Translations under genes and position numbers: made by a program | Part shown: positions 23,393-34,160 of the stretch, piece by piece | Layout of the letters: each line of letters begins with the position of its first letter | Numbering within the stretch: position 1 is the first letter of the stretch | The notes under the pieces: model-generated | Told to the model about the DNA's origin: nothing | What the model saw: only the letters and a program-made list of their open reading frames with translations | The model's database searches: none | DNA from: Nageia nagi | Lineage: Eukaryota; Pinophyta | Length of the DNA stretch: 64,000 nt | Reading direction: 5' to 3' | Assembly (NCBI GenBank): GCA_050084985.1 | Contig: JBITNC010000001.1 | Span: 112,902,001 to 112,966,000, forward strand

Positions 23393-25317
23393 ATGCTTGC
23401 TAAACTAAAAATGAGCAAAGATATAGATGAATTTTCAGATTATTCTTCACTAGTTCAATCATCACCTAAAAGAAAAAGAAAAACATGGAAAGGAACGGAG
23501 CCAACTAGGAAAAGTGCTAGACTAAATAAAGAAAGTGCTCCTTAGATTATTAAAGATAAACTTCTAGATGAGGAATCCTATCATGGTGATTCCGAAGACA
23601 ACAATACTTCTGATGGTGAAACCTTAGAAAATATCAACCAAATGTTCGAAAAGGATTTGTCAATAACCCTATACTGACCTAATAGATTCAATAGCTGCAA
23701 CCTTACCGAAGAAAAACTTAGGTTAGTACAACAGTTTATGAAAGATTTTGGGATGTTCTACAAATTTGCCACAGACACTAGCACGACATACTCTTTTCAC
23801 TACCTATGGAAATTCAAAACTACAAACAATCTAACATCACTCATTAGAGCATCTTTTATCAAACCAACTATGACTATTATAGAAGATCATGAAAAATTTT
23901 ATGTGCCATGCTTTAACCAACAAGCTTCCACTCCTAGGGATATTAAGACAAATATGTGTGAATCTATGTCATCTCTAACCCTTAGTGAATATGTTAGAAA
24001 TCATGAAACAATAATGTAGGAAGAAATGAATAATGAATATTCAAATGAAGAGGAAGTGATACATTTTGATGAAGAATTAGATGATGAGTTAGAGATAGAA
24101 CTTGAAATGGACTCTATAGCATAGAGATTGGTTGATGCTTATCCCTATTGGTTAGATTGAGAGAAAGAGATTAAAGAAGCAAAAGTAAGAAGGGTTATTA
24201 GCATAGGATCTTATCAGAAATTGCAATCATGCACCAAAGAGATCATCATAAAGGAATTAGAGATGCAGCTAGTGCAGGCATGGAGGGAATAGAATTTAAG
24301 ATTCACCCCAGGATCATCAGATCATGAGAAAGAAGAAGAGATAGAAGGGAGTAAAACTCTAAAAGAGAAGTTAGATCAGGATGACACAGGTAAATAAAGG
24401 CAAAGAGAGATAGTAGAACAAAGAATGGCACAGCTTCAAGCAATAGTTGAGCAGCTCAAAAAGTTAACATTATTACATGATGAAAAGGTAAATAAATATT
24501 TACCATAAAATCATCCTCTTTGTACAAGAATTAGAAGAAGAACATGGGAAGGTGAAGACATTGAATTCAGTAAGTATGATGGTATAAGTGATCCAAGGAT
24601 GCACACCATGATTTTCGAGGAAGCAACTTGTAGCCACCTTCATGATGAGGATATGTTGGCTAGGTTATTTTAGCTCAGTCTAGGAGAAGAAGCTTTAGAA
24701 TGGTTTTATGACCTAAAGGACCAAAGTATCACCAGCTATGGATAGTTAAAATGGGAATTCTTAGATCAGTATCAACACAACATAAAGAAAAAACCTGCCA
24801 TCATGGATTTGGCTAGAATGAGACAAGGGAAGAATCAATCATTTGAAGAGTTTGTAGTAGCTTGGAAGAAAGTGGCAACATACATAGATTTAAGTGAAAA
24901 AGAGTTGAAGCAAATGTTGATAAAGTCACTAAGGGATGAGATGATGCTTGAATTTTTCAATTATCTAGAACAACCCCTTGCAGAAATGATCTTATCCATG
25001 ATCCAAAAAGAGAGACACTTGATGAAAATTGGTTTATGGGGGCATAAGAAAGATGAAAAACCAATACCAACCAAAGTGATAGCTATAGTTGTAGCAGACA
25101 AAGAGTTGCAAGGACCCATAAAACAAAGGACCCCTAGAGTATATACTAAAGTTACTGAAGATCATGATGAGTTGTTGCAGTCATTGGTGCAAAGAGGTTT
25201 GATCCAGTTACCACCAGTAAATCAAAGAAACATAAGAACTATAGGAGGATTTTGTAGATATCATAGGGGTCATGGTCATAAAACATGTGAATGTCAAAAA
25301 TTTAGAGATATTATTTA
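23393..25317 (+). pseudogene. Gag of element H (Tat/gypsy type), one frame with nonsense codons
   Basis: ATG at 23393, 22 nt after the LTR; the same frame holds to 25317 (about 641 codons), broken only by stop codons, with no frameshift detected. Features in order: a basic stretch PKRKRK near residue 25; Glu/Asp-rich middle; the gag core near 24660-24760 (L-LSLGEEALEWFYDLKD); DLARMRQGKNQSFEEFV at 24806 on; and a Cys/His segment FCRYHRGHGHKTCEC at 25249 on, the knuckle style of Tat/Ogre gags. About ten internal stops, nearly all one C-to-T step from Gln, Arg or Trp. A related frame goes on to about 25440. Confidence 0.85.
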
Positions 25318-25954
25318 GGATTTAGTAGATAAGAAGGCTATCTCATTCAACAAATTGGAAGAAAAGAAAAAGGCTCCAGTACACACAGATAACAAAAAGT
25401 TGGGGATATATAAGAACCCAATGTCGTAGCATAGTACCAGAATACTATTTGCCTAGGGGCACATGACAAAGGGAATCAAGATATTAGAAAGATAGTCAGA
25501 GGGATGATAGAATGAGGCTAGCACTAGTGGGAGCTCTAGGCTCTCTGAGGGTATCATTTGGTAGATCAATATAAAAAAAGAAAGAGAGAGAGAGAGAAAA
25601 GCTAATAGTCAGTTCAGGTCACTAACAGATGTCATGGTCAAGAGATTTGGGGGCTTCATGATGTCATACCAGGAGCACCGATGTTGTATTTCATGTTAAT
25701 AAGAGCACTGATGGTCCTCTTTTAGTGGAAAATAGGAGAAAATCAAAAGATTCCAATTCCCCTTGTAGTGTGAGAAGTTAGAATTTTAGGTTGTGTCATT
25801 GTTGTTCATTTTCAAGAATCATAAAACATCAATTTCATCCATCACAAGCACATGTACAAGAGCAAATCAGGTACTAAAATTGGTGTTTCATATATATATT
25901 ATGATCAAAATATTTTTGTTTACAATACAACTGGATGAGATCACATAGAATGGC
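25318..25954. other. Spacer between H gag and antisense gene
   Basis: Gag-like tail to about 25440, then noncoding, with a GA microsatellite at 25579-25601. No pol motif was found where protease and RT would normally start. Confidence 0.6.
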
Positions 25955-26250
25955 CTAGAATCTTCTACTAGAACCCCCTCCCCCTACACTAGAGCTAGTA
26001 GCCCTGCTAGATGTGCCACCCTTGCATCATGCCTTGTACTTCTCTACGTGTGCCTTCTCCTCGTTGATCTGTCTCTCAGCTTGGTGAAGCTACTCATAGA
26101 GGGCTTTGATCTCCTTATTGGTTTCCTATAGGTCTTGATAGATCCCAATATAATCCCCTCCTCTGAACCATAGATGACCCTGTAGCTTTACAATCTCCGC
26201 ATCTTTCTGGCCAATTTGACCATGTAGCCTAGCCATCTCGACCTCAGGAT
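25955..26250 (-). pseudogene. Antisense gene of H, exon 2: coiled coil and Ser/Gly tail
   Basis: Begins after a TCACAG acceptor at 26251. Encodes DPEVEMARLHGQIGQKDAE and a following Leu/Ile-spaced stretch with charged residues (coiled coil), then K-rich sequence, and ends in a Ser/Gly run before a TAG at 25957-25955. Two internal TAG and one TGA are each one C-to-T step from Gln or Arg. It continues the reading of the acidic exon across the intron in phase 1. Confidence 0.65.
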
Positions 26251-26338
26251 CTGTGACATAGCATAGATATATCATGTTAGTCTTTTGCATATCATGAAAA
26301 CTAAAAATCAAAGGAAAGCAAAAGAGAAGATAGTTTAC
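26251..26338 (-). other. GT-AG intron in antisense gene of H
   Basis: 88 nt: donor G|GTAAACT, acceptor TATGTCACAG|AT. AT-rich, pyrimidine-biased, and it contains a stop in the preceding frame; splicing joins an Asp-run to the DPEVEM exon without breaking the frame. Confidence 0.65.
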
Positions 26339-27847
26339 CATCATCATCCTCATCATAGTCTTCCTCCTCCACATCTGAATCCGTCTCATACTTAGGTTCA
26401 TATTCATCCTGGTCTAGATTGGTCTCCTCATTGTCATCATGACCTACATCTAGAGATGTGTCATGGGCATATGTCAGGCTACTCTCTCCTCCCCACCCTC
26501 TTACCATAAAGGGAGTGTCCCATCTGGTTTGTATGTCCCTGTGTCTTCATCCTCCCATGCATGGTCACCTGAGTTGGTATCATGAATACCTATGTGGTGA
26601 GGATAGCGTTCCCTCCACCAGTCTAGGTAATCCTCCGTATGGTTAGGTCCATCTATGTCATCATCGGCCCCATAGTTAGAGTCCTCACTAGGGGACTCCC
26701 AATCTGAGTCCCATTCAAGTACTAGATCATAGTCCTCTGGGAGGTGCCTGCTACGGTAGTAGCACACCACTATCCTATAGTCACCCAATATACCTTACTA
26801 GAGGTTGAACTAATAGAGTACCCACTTTGGCCTATACAGCTCCACCAGTGTCCTACATGCCTATATGTATGTAGGGTGTCTCACCCATGCCATCTCTTAT
26901 ATGTCCTCCTCCCACTCTGGTACACCTCCCTGATAGGGATGCTAGTATATCTACACCTCCCGTAGTAGGTCAAATTGCACCCACCATCCCTCTAGGTCTA
27001 TGTTAGGGAAGCTTGGTCCCTCTATCATCGCCCACCATTGCCAGGTGGGTACATCATCTGGCTAGTCTAGGGGCAACATCATCGGTCTAGAAATGATGAT
27101 GTGATCATATGCCCACACCTACAGTATCATAGAATGAGCTACCTATCTCCCCCCTCTCTCCACCTCTGCAAAGCTATGGAGGTCATGATAGAGCTATGCC
27201 AGTATTGCAGGGCACCATGCATACCACTGCCTATGTGTCACCATGTCTTGTATGATAGGAACCATACCCACAGGGAAGGTCTCACTACTCTTGTCTATGT
27301 AGACAATAGCATCCAGAAGGTAGGCAATGAGGAGCCTCATCTATAGGTCACCTCGTGCTGGAGGATACTTTGACACATGTCTCACTAGGGACACACCCCT
27401 CTTCCTATGATTTACTTCATCTGACCCTATCAACCATGTAGCCCATACCTATGCCTATTCCAAGCTAGGAATAGGAACCATGTTCACTAGCCTCCCCCTG
27501 ATAGGAAGTCTAGTGATCCTATAGATGTCCTCTAGTGTCACTATGATCTCACCAGTCAGAAGGTGAAAGGTGTTGGAGTTTGGATCCCACCTTTCCATCA
27601 GGGCTGTTAGCATATTGTGATCATGAAACACATAATCAACAAATGCTAGGTAGCTAAAAGAAATGTCCTCTAGAATACTTCGAGCCTCATCAGTTTGTGG
27701 CCACTGTTGGGTAATGGTAAAAGTGGCACTCTTACCAGATGGTTGCATAAGGTACAAATGATTCTGCAAGAAAAGAGTGATAGAGAGCAAGTCAGTATTA
27801 GATATAAAACAAAAATAGCAAAAAATAGTATGAGTAAAGAAGACCAC
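26339..27847 (-). pseudogene. Antisense gene of H, exon 1: plant mobile domain and acidic region
   Basis: Read on the minus strand in one frame from 27847 to about 26501, then with one frame change to 26339. The PMD hallmarks are visible: LTALMERWDPNSNTFHL, the GEIIVTLEDIYRITRLPI segment, R-VSKYPPA, an L-VY-D segment, LYHDLHSF-EVERG, a VWAYDHI-ISRP segment and W-MIEGPSFP. An acidic region follows (26720-26340). PMD proteins occur as host genes (MAIN/MAIL type) and in plant transposable elements; here it lies antisense between gag and the 3' LTR. Stops are mainly TAG for Gln. An acceptor-like TTTTCTTGCAG at 27756-27766 suggests another exon further upstream. Confidence 0.75.
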
Positions 27848-28500
27848 CCACGATCTAAACTAGGGTAGAAAGGATCGCCAGCGGTCCTGTTTCCATGCAT
27901 AGAGGTCAACAAAGTTCAAGGTACAGGTTCATATGGATGAGTATGGTATAGCCATGATACCAAACATTTGGAAAATGGAATGAAAAGGTAAAAATGATAG
28001 GTTAAGGTATTCAATAGGTAAACCCTAGGGGCAACTTGGAAAATTAGTATGCAGGTAGCTAAAATCTAAAGACAAATAAAAACATAGCAAGGAAAAGGTA
28101 AGAGATGCAGTGTACCTAATGATTGGTAGGAGAATTGGCCACCAAGGTAGCTCTGTGTCCATCCTGGTGTGTGATTGGTAGGGCCATAGTGTGCAACACA
28201 GGAATGCAGGAAATATCACCTAGTGATAGTGACAAAATCACTAACTAGACCTCTTTGACTCAGCATCCCAAGCTCTAAGACACTCTCAGCTCTAAAAATG
28301 ATAGTGTGACCAAATGAGGAAGGGTGGGGCCCCTTTTATAGAAATGTTAGGGCACACACTTCAAGATAATTTTAATTTGAGCATTCAGTGTACATGGACA
28401 AGCAACCAGGTATCAATCTAGAATTCAGGGGTGATTCGTAGGGGCTTGATCTTCATAGTTTTTTATGAATCCTCAATAAAAGGACTACCTGTAGTCTTAG
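27848..28500 (-). other. Upstream region of the H antisense gene
   Basis: May contain a first exon (a short open stretch MLTSMHGNRTAGDPFYPSLD starts at 27912), but I could not pair its donor with the acceptor at 27756 in frame. The rest is noncoding, with its promoter possibly near 28300-28400. Confidence 0.35.
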
Positions 28501-28639
28501 ATGAAGACCATCAGCATTCTAAATCTAGAAAGGATTGCCCATGTTCCTTTCTCCAGTAAATCAACTCATCCAAGTATCATGGATATATCACAGGTGCTTG
28601 ACCAATGTCATATCCAGGATAATATTACTTTGAATCTTA

Positions 28640-29145
28640 TGTTTACAGGGCTGTGTTATCAGCTTATCATGCCTCTTGGTGGAGTTCTAGCTCCCATTAT
28701 TAGCTTATCATGCCTATTGGTGGAGTTCTAGCTCCCATTAGCATCTTATCATGCCTCTTGGTGGAGTTCTAGCTCCACTTATCAGCTTATCATTTATTTT
28801 GCAAAGTTTGGTTCTTATGCAATTGCAGCATACCTCTTGGTGCGAAGTCTCAGCTTCCATTGTAGTTGTGTGGAACTTAGCTCTCCCCTACTAGCTTATC
28901 ATGCCTCTTGGTGGAGTTTTAGCTCCACTTATCAGCTTATCATTTGTTTTGCAGAGTTTGATTCTTATGCAACTGTAGCATACCTCTTAGTGTGAAGTCT
29001 CAGCTTCCATTGCAGTTGTGTGGAACTTAGCTTTCCCCTATCAGCTTATCATTTATTTTGTAGAGTTTAGTTCTTATGCAGCTGTAGCATGCCTCTTGGT
29101 GCAAAGTCTCAACTTCCATTGCAGTTGTGTGGAACTTAGCTCTCC
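28640..29145 (+). repeat. Minisatellite block 1 in H 3' region
   Basis: Repeats at two scales: a unit of about 45 bp (TATCATGCCTCTTGGTGGAG + TTCTAGCTCCCATTA) repeated three times at 28660-28785, and a longer unit of about 130-165 bp with CAGCTTATCATTTATTTTGC and GTTGTGTGGAACTTAGCTC repeated three times to 29145. Confidence 0.85.
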
Positions 29146-29405
29146 CCTGTGTGTGGTCATGTGTGGTTATGTGTGTTGTCATGGTTATCATGTCTTGTCT
29201 TATGATGTGGTCATGTGTGTTGCCATGGTTATCATATCTTGTCTTGTGATGTGGTCTTGTCAAGTTATCATCAGGTCATCATGTGTGGTCAGGTCATCTT
29301 TCAGGTCATCATGTGTGGTCAAGTCATCTATCAGGTCATCATGTGTGGTCAGGTTGTCTGTCATGTCATCATCATGTGTGTTATCAGGTTTATTGTCATG
29401 ATTCA
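29146..29405 (+). repeat. Minisatellite block 2 in H 3' region
   Basis: Tandem variants of TCAGGTCATCATGTGTGGTC (unit about 32 bp, four or more copies) preceded by TGTGTGGTCATG units. ORFs over it are repeat products. Confidence 0.85.
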
Positions 29406-29690
29406 TCAGTGGTGTAGCAAGATTATCAGATTATCAGATATATCAAGCTATCACCTTCTATGGTATTTGTATATCAAAAGAAAGATGCAAAGGCCAAGCA
29501 TGCCCAAGGTAATATCGAAGGAAGTTCTCTCAGTACTAACAAGCTTGGTCATGATTTTGCTTGTATTTAGAATGATTAGTGTTTATCATTGCTTATCAAA
29601 TTGTTTGCTATGATATTGTGTTTTTACTTTGAATGCAAAATCTCAACTCACCTCATGTTTCTTTCGATTTCACATCCAAAGTGAGGCATC
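29406..29690 (+). other. End of H internal region
   Basis: No coding motif. The stretch ATCCAAAGTGAGGCATC directly before the 3' LTR is the polypurine-tract position, with only a moderate purine bias. Confidence 0.5.
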
Positions 29691-30531
29691 TGTTAACATA
29701 TAAAAATGAATTTATGTTCTTAAATTAATAAATTAATGAAAACATGCTTGGCCTAAATATGTATTGAAAGTCTTAAAATGATAATATCAATGTTTGTCTT
29801 AAATATGAATTTTGTAATGATTATCTTGAATATTGCATGGATTATCTCAAATATTGCATGGATTATCTTATTTATTGGTATGTTTATCTTGAATGTTGTG
29901 AATTAGCCTTATTTATGTAAATGCATGCCGACCCATGGGTTGTATTATCTATTATCTATATAAATAAGGGATCTAATAGTAATTCCACATAACAAGGATA
30001 CACATGATCCCGCGTATGGTCTTGTAGTGGCAACCCCTTAGAGTATCTCTTGGTACCGCCTACAAGGCTATGGTTTGTGTGCTTCCTTTCGTGATCTATC
30101 CTGACATCCATGATCTATTCTGATATCATACTGCTATTTGAGACATCTATATCAAAGTTTTGGACTTGATTGAGAGATCAAGAATCATCAAATGAAGGCC
30201 GTTGATGCTCCTTTATGAACGAAAGAACACCACCGATGCTCTAATATCTCTGAAACGGACTGCCCAAGGTCCTCTTTTTGCATCCTCATAGGTCACTGTG
30301 TTTTTGGAAGGGAAGTTCATCATTAGTATATCGCCAACATCTTCATCTTTCATTGTCAGGTAAGTTCCATGAGGTAAGTACACAAATACAGTCTTGGTTG
30401 ATACAATTACATTTCTAAATCGGTTATCTTGTTCATTGCTATTTTGCTATCTATAGCTCAAATATAGATATATTGAGTTTGTAGATATTTACCTATTTAT
30501 TTATTTGCATGCACAATTTTATTTGTAAACA
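29691..30531 (+). repeat. 3' LTR of element H
   Basis: 841 bp, aligned base for base with 22531-23370 apart from scattered, mostly C/T, substitutions and small indels. Followed by the AGAAT duplication. Confidence 0.95.
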
Positions 30532-31160
30532 AGAATACATAAATTTATACTTTAAAGAGTCTTCATATTTAATTATTACAATAAGAATGAGGATTACAGC
30601 CAAGGTTACCCTTGTTTTTGTAGCTCCAATTATCAAAAACCTTCTCTTCCATAGCAAAATCCCTCTCTTTGCTTCAACAGCCCCCAATAAGTTTCTAAGA
30701 AGGTATTTACTTCAAAAATTATGAATGTTAACATGAAATTATTGTTTAATGACTAAATTTCATATTCCTTCCTAAAATGGTTATAACCTTTCACCTACCT
30801 CAAATTACATTATTTCCATGAGGTGGACACCTATCCTACAGTATTCTGGATAAGGATAGTTCATAGGAAAATGGAGAGAATGAAGGTTAATATCTTAAAT
30901 AAAGGTTGGCATACTTATACTTGTTAGAAAGGTATATTCAAATATCATAAAATGAAAAATGAACTAACTTAATTATATGTGTCTATTAAACATTATACCT
31001 TCCCAAATATGATTGATACATTTTTATGATATTTTGCAAGTAGAAAAAATCCATAAAATAAATGAAAACTTTTTCAACCACCCTCCAAGCATAAGAATTC
31101 ATCAAATCCTCACCCTAATGATATTTTTCATTAATCATATTATCCATTTTTAGATCATAC

Positions 31161-33400
31161 ATACTCTAACTTAAAGTGTCTCTCAACATTTCCTATGAAT
31201 ATTGAGATCTTGTTATCACATGAGATATTTCATTTATTCTTTTAATATTATATGTTAGATTATACTTTTCACACTTCTATATTATTGTGTATCTTTGTTG
31301 TGAGAACTAATATGCAATTAGAGTGGTATCTCCATTATCACTAGAATTTATGTTTCCTTGGTATCCTTACTAATCTGTGATACAATATTCACTATTAGGT
31401 TTTGCATCTTAAGATCATACTACTTTGATATGCTTACATCTTGGCAAATAATCAATCATCTAGGTAAGGTGATAGGTACATCATGTATAAAGTCTCTTTC
31501 TATTAGGTTCTAAGTTCAATATTTGATCATATAGTTTAGGTATTACTTCATAAAATTTCTCATTATTTATATCATATATTAGTATCATCTTCATTTATTC
31601 TTGATTACATATTACATAGGGATTAGGAATCCATAGTATTATTATATATTTGATGATATATGTTCATTATAAATTAACATTAGTATTAGGGTTAATTTTT
31701 TTCATCTACTCTAATTTGGATTTTAGGTTTCCATGTCAGTAGGAAGTATCCTATAGTAAGAATCTCAATTCCAAAGTATGTTTAGACTTATAATTGTCTA
31801 TTGTGAGAGACCTTTAATATTGCACAAATATCCCTTCTAAATAACATTCATAATTACCATGGGTTTCATTTTATATAACTCAACTTAGCATGGGAATAAT
31901 ACTTATTAATTTAATGATAATTTATTCTCTATATATTAGCATTTCTTATATCAATAAGAGGGCATTAGGTTCATTCTTATGTGCCTATGTTCATTACAAT
32001 GTTTTCTTTTTTAATGCTTATTTTTCCAACATTTTGTTAAAAGTGATTTTTCAAAAAAAGACATCTATATAATAGTTTCCACTATATCAATTTTTATTAA
32101 GATCTTATGTAATATTTTAGGATTTAAAAATTAAGTAAGCTCATTTAGTAAAAGTTACCATCGAGGATTTTGAATTCATAATTATCTTAAGTAGTTAAAA
32201 ATTATAAAATTATTTTTGGAATATCCATTGAGATCTTTCCTCTAATCAAATTACATTATAGCTCAATTTTTAGTAAGAGGAACAAAATAAATAAATAAAC
32301 TTAATGATTCCCACATATTCCTTTATTGAGTAAAGAAAAACTCTAATAGTTGAACATTAAGATTCTTCCAATATTTCATGGTATTAATTCAAAATTATTT
32401 ATTATTTAAAGAGAGAAGTTAAAGCATGGTGAAAAATCAAAATGAATTATGCTAGCCATAGTTTCTTAATAGAAGAACTTGCTTGAGTTATGAATGTTTA
32501 TAGAACTATAGAAAGGCATATATTATTTCTTATTATGGTTTTTCATGCAAGATACACTATGGGTGTACTATGATTGCTATATTTTAAAGGTGGTGATTAT
32601 AGCCTTTGATTGTTGGATATTTAAAGATCATGAAAAGAAAGTAAAATTTAATAAAATGTTTGCATCCTAAAATTTGTATATCAAGAGTAATTTCTATTAC
32701 CTATAAAAAAGCCTTTCTTATTCAGAGTGCTCCTTGTAACTTCCATGAAAGGAAAAGTTGCAATGTAGGTAAAAACATATTCCATTAATGCTTTGATTTT
32801 AAATGGTAATGAGGCATCCTAATCTATTAAAAAACATATACAAATTTAACTTCTAAAGGTTTTTTCTCAAATTTATTTTTTATCTATTAAAGATAAAATG
32901 ATAGGGATTATTATTTTTAATAAGAAATATGTCTTCTAGGTGCCTCTCTTGTAGTTAGAAACTAGGCAAGGATCATAAACTTCAACTCAAGGAAGATACA
33001 ATTGAAAAACATATGGGAAAAGTGTACAAAATAAAATTGCAAACAGATAGATCAAAGATTACAATAATATAGTGGAAGATTTATTTCATACATAGAAGAT
33101 ATGATAAGGAGTATTAAAATATTAATATTTGATAAAAGAATATTAAGTATAAGGGAGGTCCAATTAAATGCAATCATCTTGGAAAAATTATGAAAGTATG
33201 TTATCTAAGATTGATCAATTTTCTATTATATTCTAAAACTCAGTAAACTTATTTATGATTTTCTTAATTAGAGACTTTTCATTTATTGGTATGCCAAAAT
33301 TTCCCACCAACTATTGATCAAAAGGTAGTGCTTAGGAAATGGTAAAATACCTTCCAATGGTAAAGATAAAAGATTTAAAAGAGATAATTGAATATGCATA
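31161..33400. other. AT-rich sequence, unassigned
   Basis: No coding motif recognised on either strand. A TTAGGAAATGGTAAAATACC at 33330 resembles the start of the G-rich dispersed repeat, but the match does not extend. Confidence 0.4.
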
Positions 33401-33409
33401 ATTTCTCTC

Positions 33410-34160
33410 TCTTTCTATCAATTGGGTCACATATATTGATAATACCTCTTAGGTTTATATGCATGTATATGCTATTGAAAATCATTTGCATCAACCCCAT
33501 CTACTTGTAGTTCAAAACATGGAGGATAATTTTAATTATGAAAATATTTTCAAAATTTTTGTAACAAGTTTGAAATAAATAACAAGAATAGATGATGATG
33601 CCATAGAAATTAAGTTGATTTATGTTGGAGCTAATAGAGTAGTTATGATGCAGGATCATAAGAATGGTTTTTCTATTCATCTTCATACTATAGTTGTACC
33701 ATATATGATTGTATTCATTGTATGGATCATAAAATGATTATTGCATGTAAAATCATTAGAAATTTTAGTAGTGTTGCAATGGTTGAAGACCTTTTAGATG
33801 AAATATATTTTTTATTTTCCCCATAGTTCAAAGAGGTTTTTAGAATTTTAACAGTTTACATAATGTATATTAGAAGTTAGAAATTTACTTAGAAATATTG
33901 ATACAAGATGGATTTTATTATATTAACCCCTTTATAAAGTATTTGAAGAGTATACATTGTTAACAGGTTTGATGTAGATACATCAATTGGATGTTGATAA
34001 GGAAAAGAATTACCTAAACCATATGAAAAATTTAGAGATATTATTCACATTTTATGGTATTCCTCCAATGTTGAGTGAAATGTATACTTAAAATAAACTC
34101 AAGAATTATATTGTTGACTCTTTAGAATCTTTTTTATGATCACAATTTGATACTTGAAAT
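33410..34160 (+). pseudogene. hAT/DUF4371-like transposase fragment
   Basis: Decoded in shifting frames: a V-D-Y segment with V-VY-V-ENHLHQP (33430-33510), a GANRVVMMQ segment (33630; the family has G-ADG-x-V-x-x-G), HLHTIVVPYM followed by C-DHK near 33720 (the family has C-AHR), a V-DLLDEIY-LFSP segment (33780-33825), and an R-IDTRWI-L-PL segment (33895-33935). This order is that of the RNase-H-like core of plant DUF4371/zinc-finger 862-type hAT proteins. Heavily mutated, both ends missing. Confidence 0.5.

Larger units (their letters stand above)
22526..30536 (+). mobile_element. LTR retrotransposon H: gag-only, Tat-like, with antisense PMD gene
   Basis: Perfect 5-bp target duplication AGAAT at 22526-22530 and 30532-30536. 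LTRs 22531-23370 and 29691-30531 start TGTTAACA and end TGTAAACA and are nearly identical (differences mostly C/T). The internal region has a PBS-like site, a 1.9-kb gag in one frame on the plus strand, no protease, RT or integrase that I could find, a spliced antisense gene with a plant mobile domain (27847-25955) and a minisatellite-rich 3' region. Gag style, antisense ORF and 3' tandem repeats all point to the Tat branch of Ty3/gypsy. Without pol it must have been moved by a partner. Confidence 0.9.
19712..31160 (-). mobile_element. Gypsy LTR retrotransposon G with gag-protease only; right LTR split by H
   Basis: Left LTR 19712-20450; right LTR in two pieces, 22395-22530 and 30532-31160, separated by element H. 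On the minus strand the internal part (20451-22394, about 1.9 kb) holds gag and protease and then goes straight to the 3' end sequence before the LTR; RT, RNase H and integrase are absent. Either an internally deleted copy or a non-autonomous type. Edges of the LTRs are approximate, and I could not fix its target duplication. Confidence 0.75.

Noticed and set aside
28640-29405. CRISPR-like array
   Set aside because: Units are contiguous tandem repeats without unique spacers, inside a plant LTR element.
29018-29613. Overlapping plus- and minus-strand ORFs rich in Cys/Ser/Val
   Set aside because: They cover the H minisatellites and follow the repeat period; not genes.
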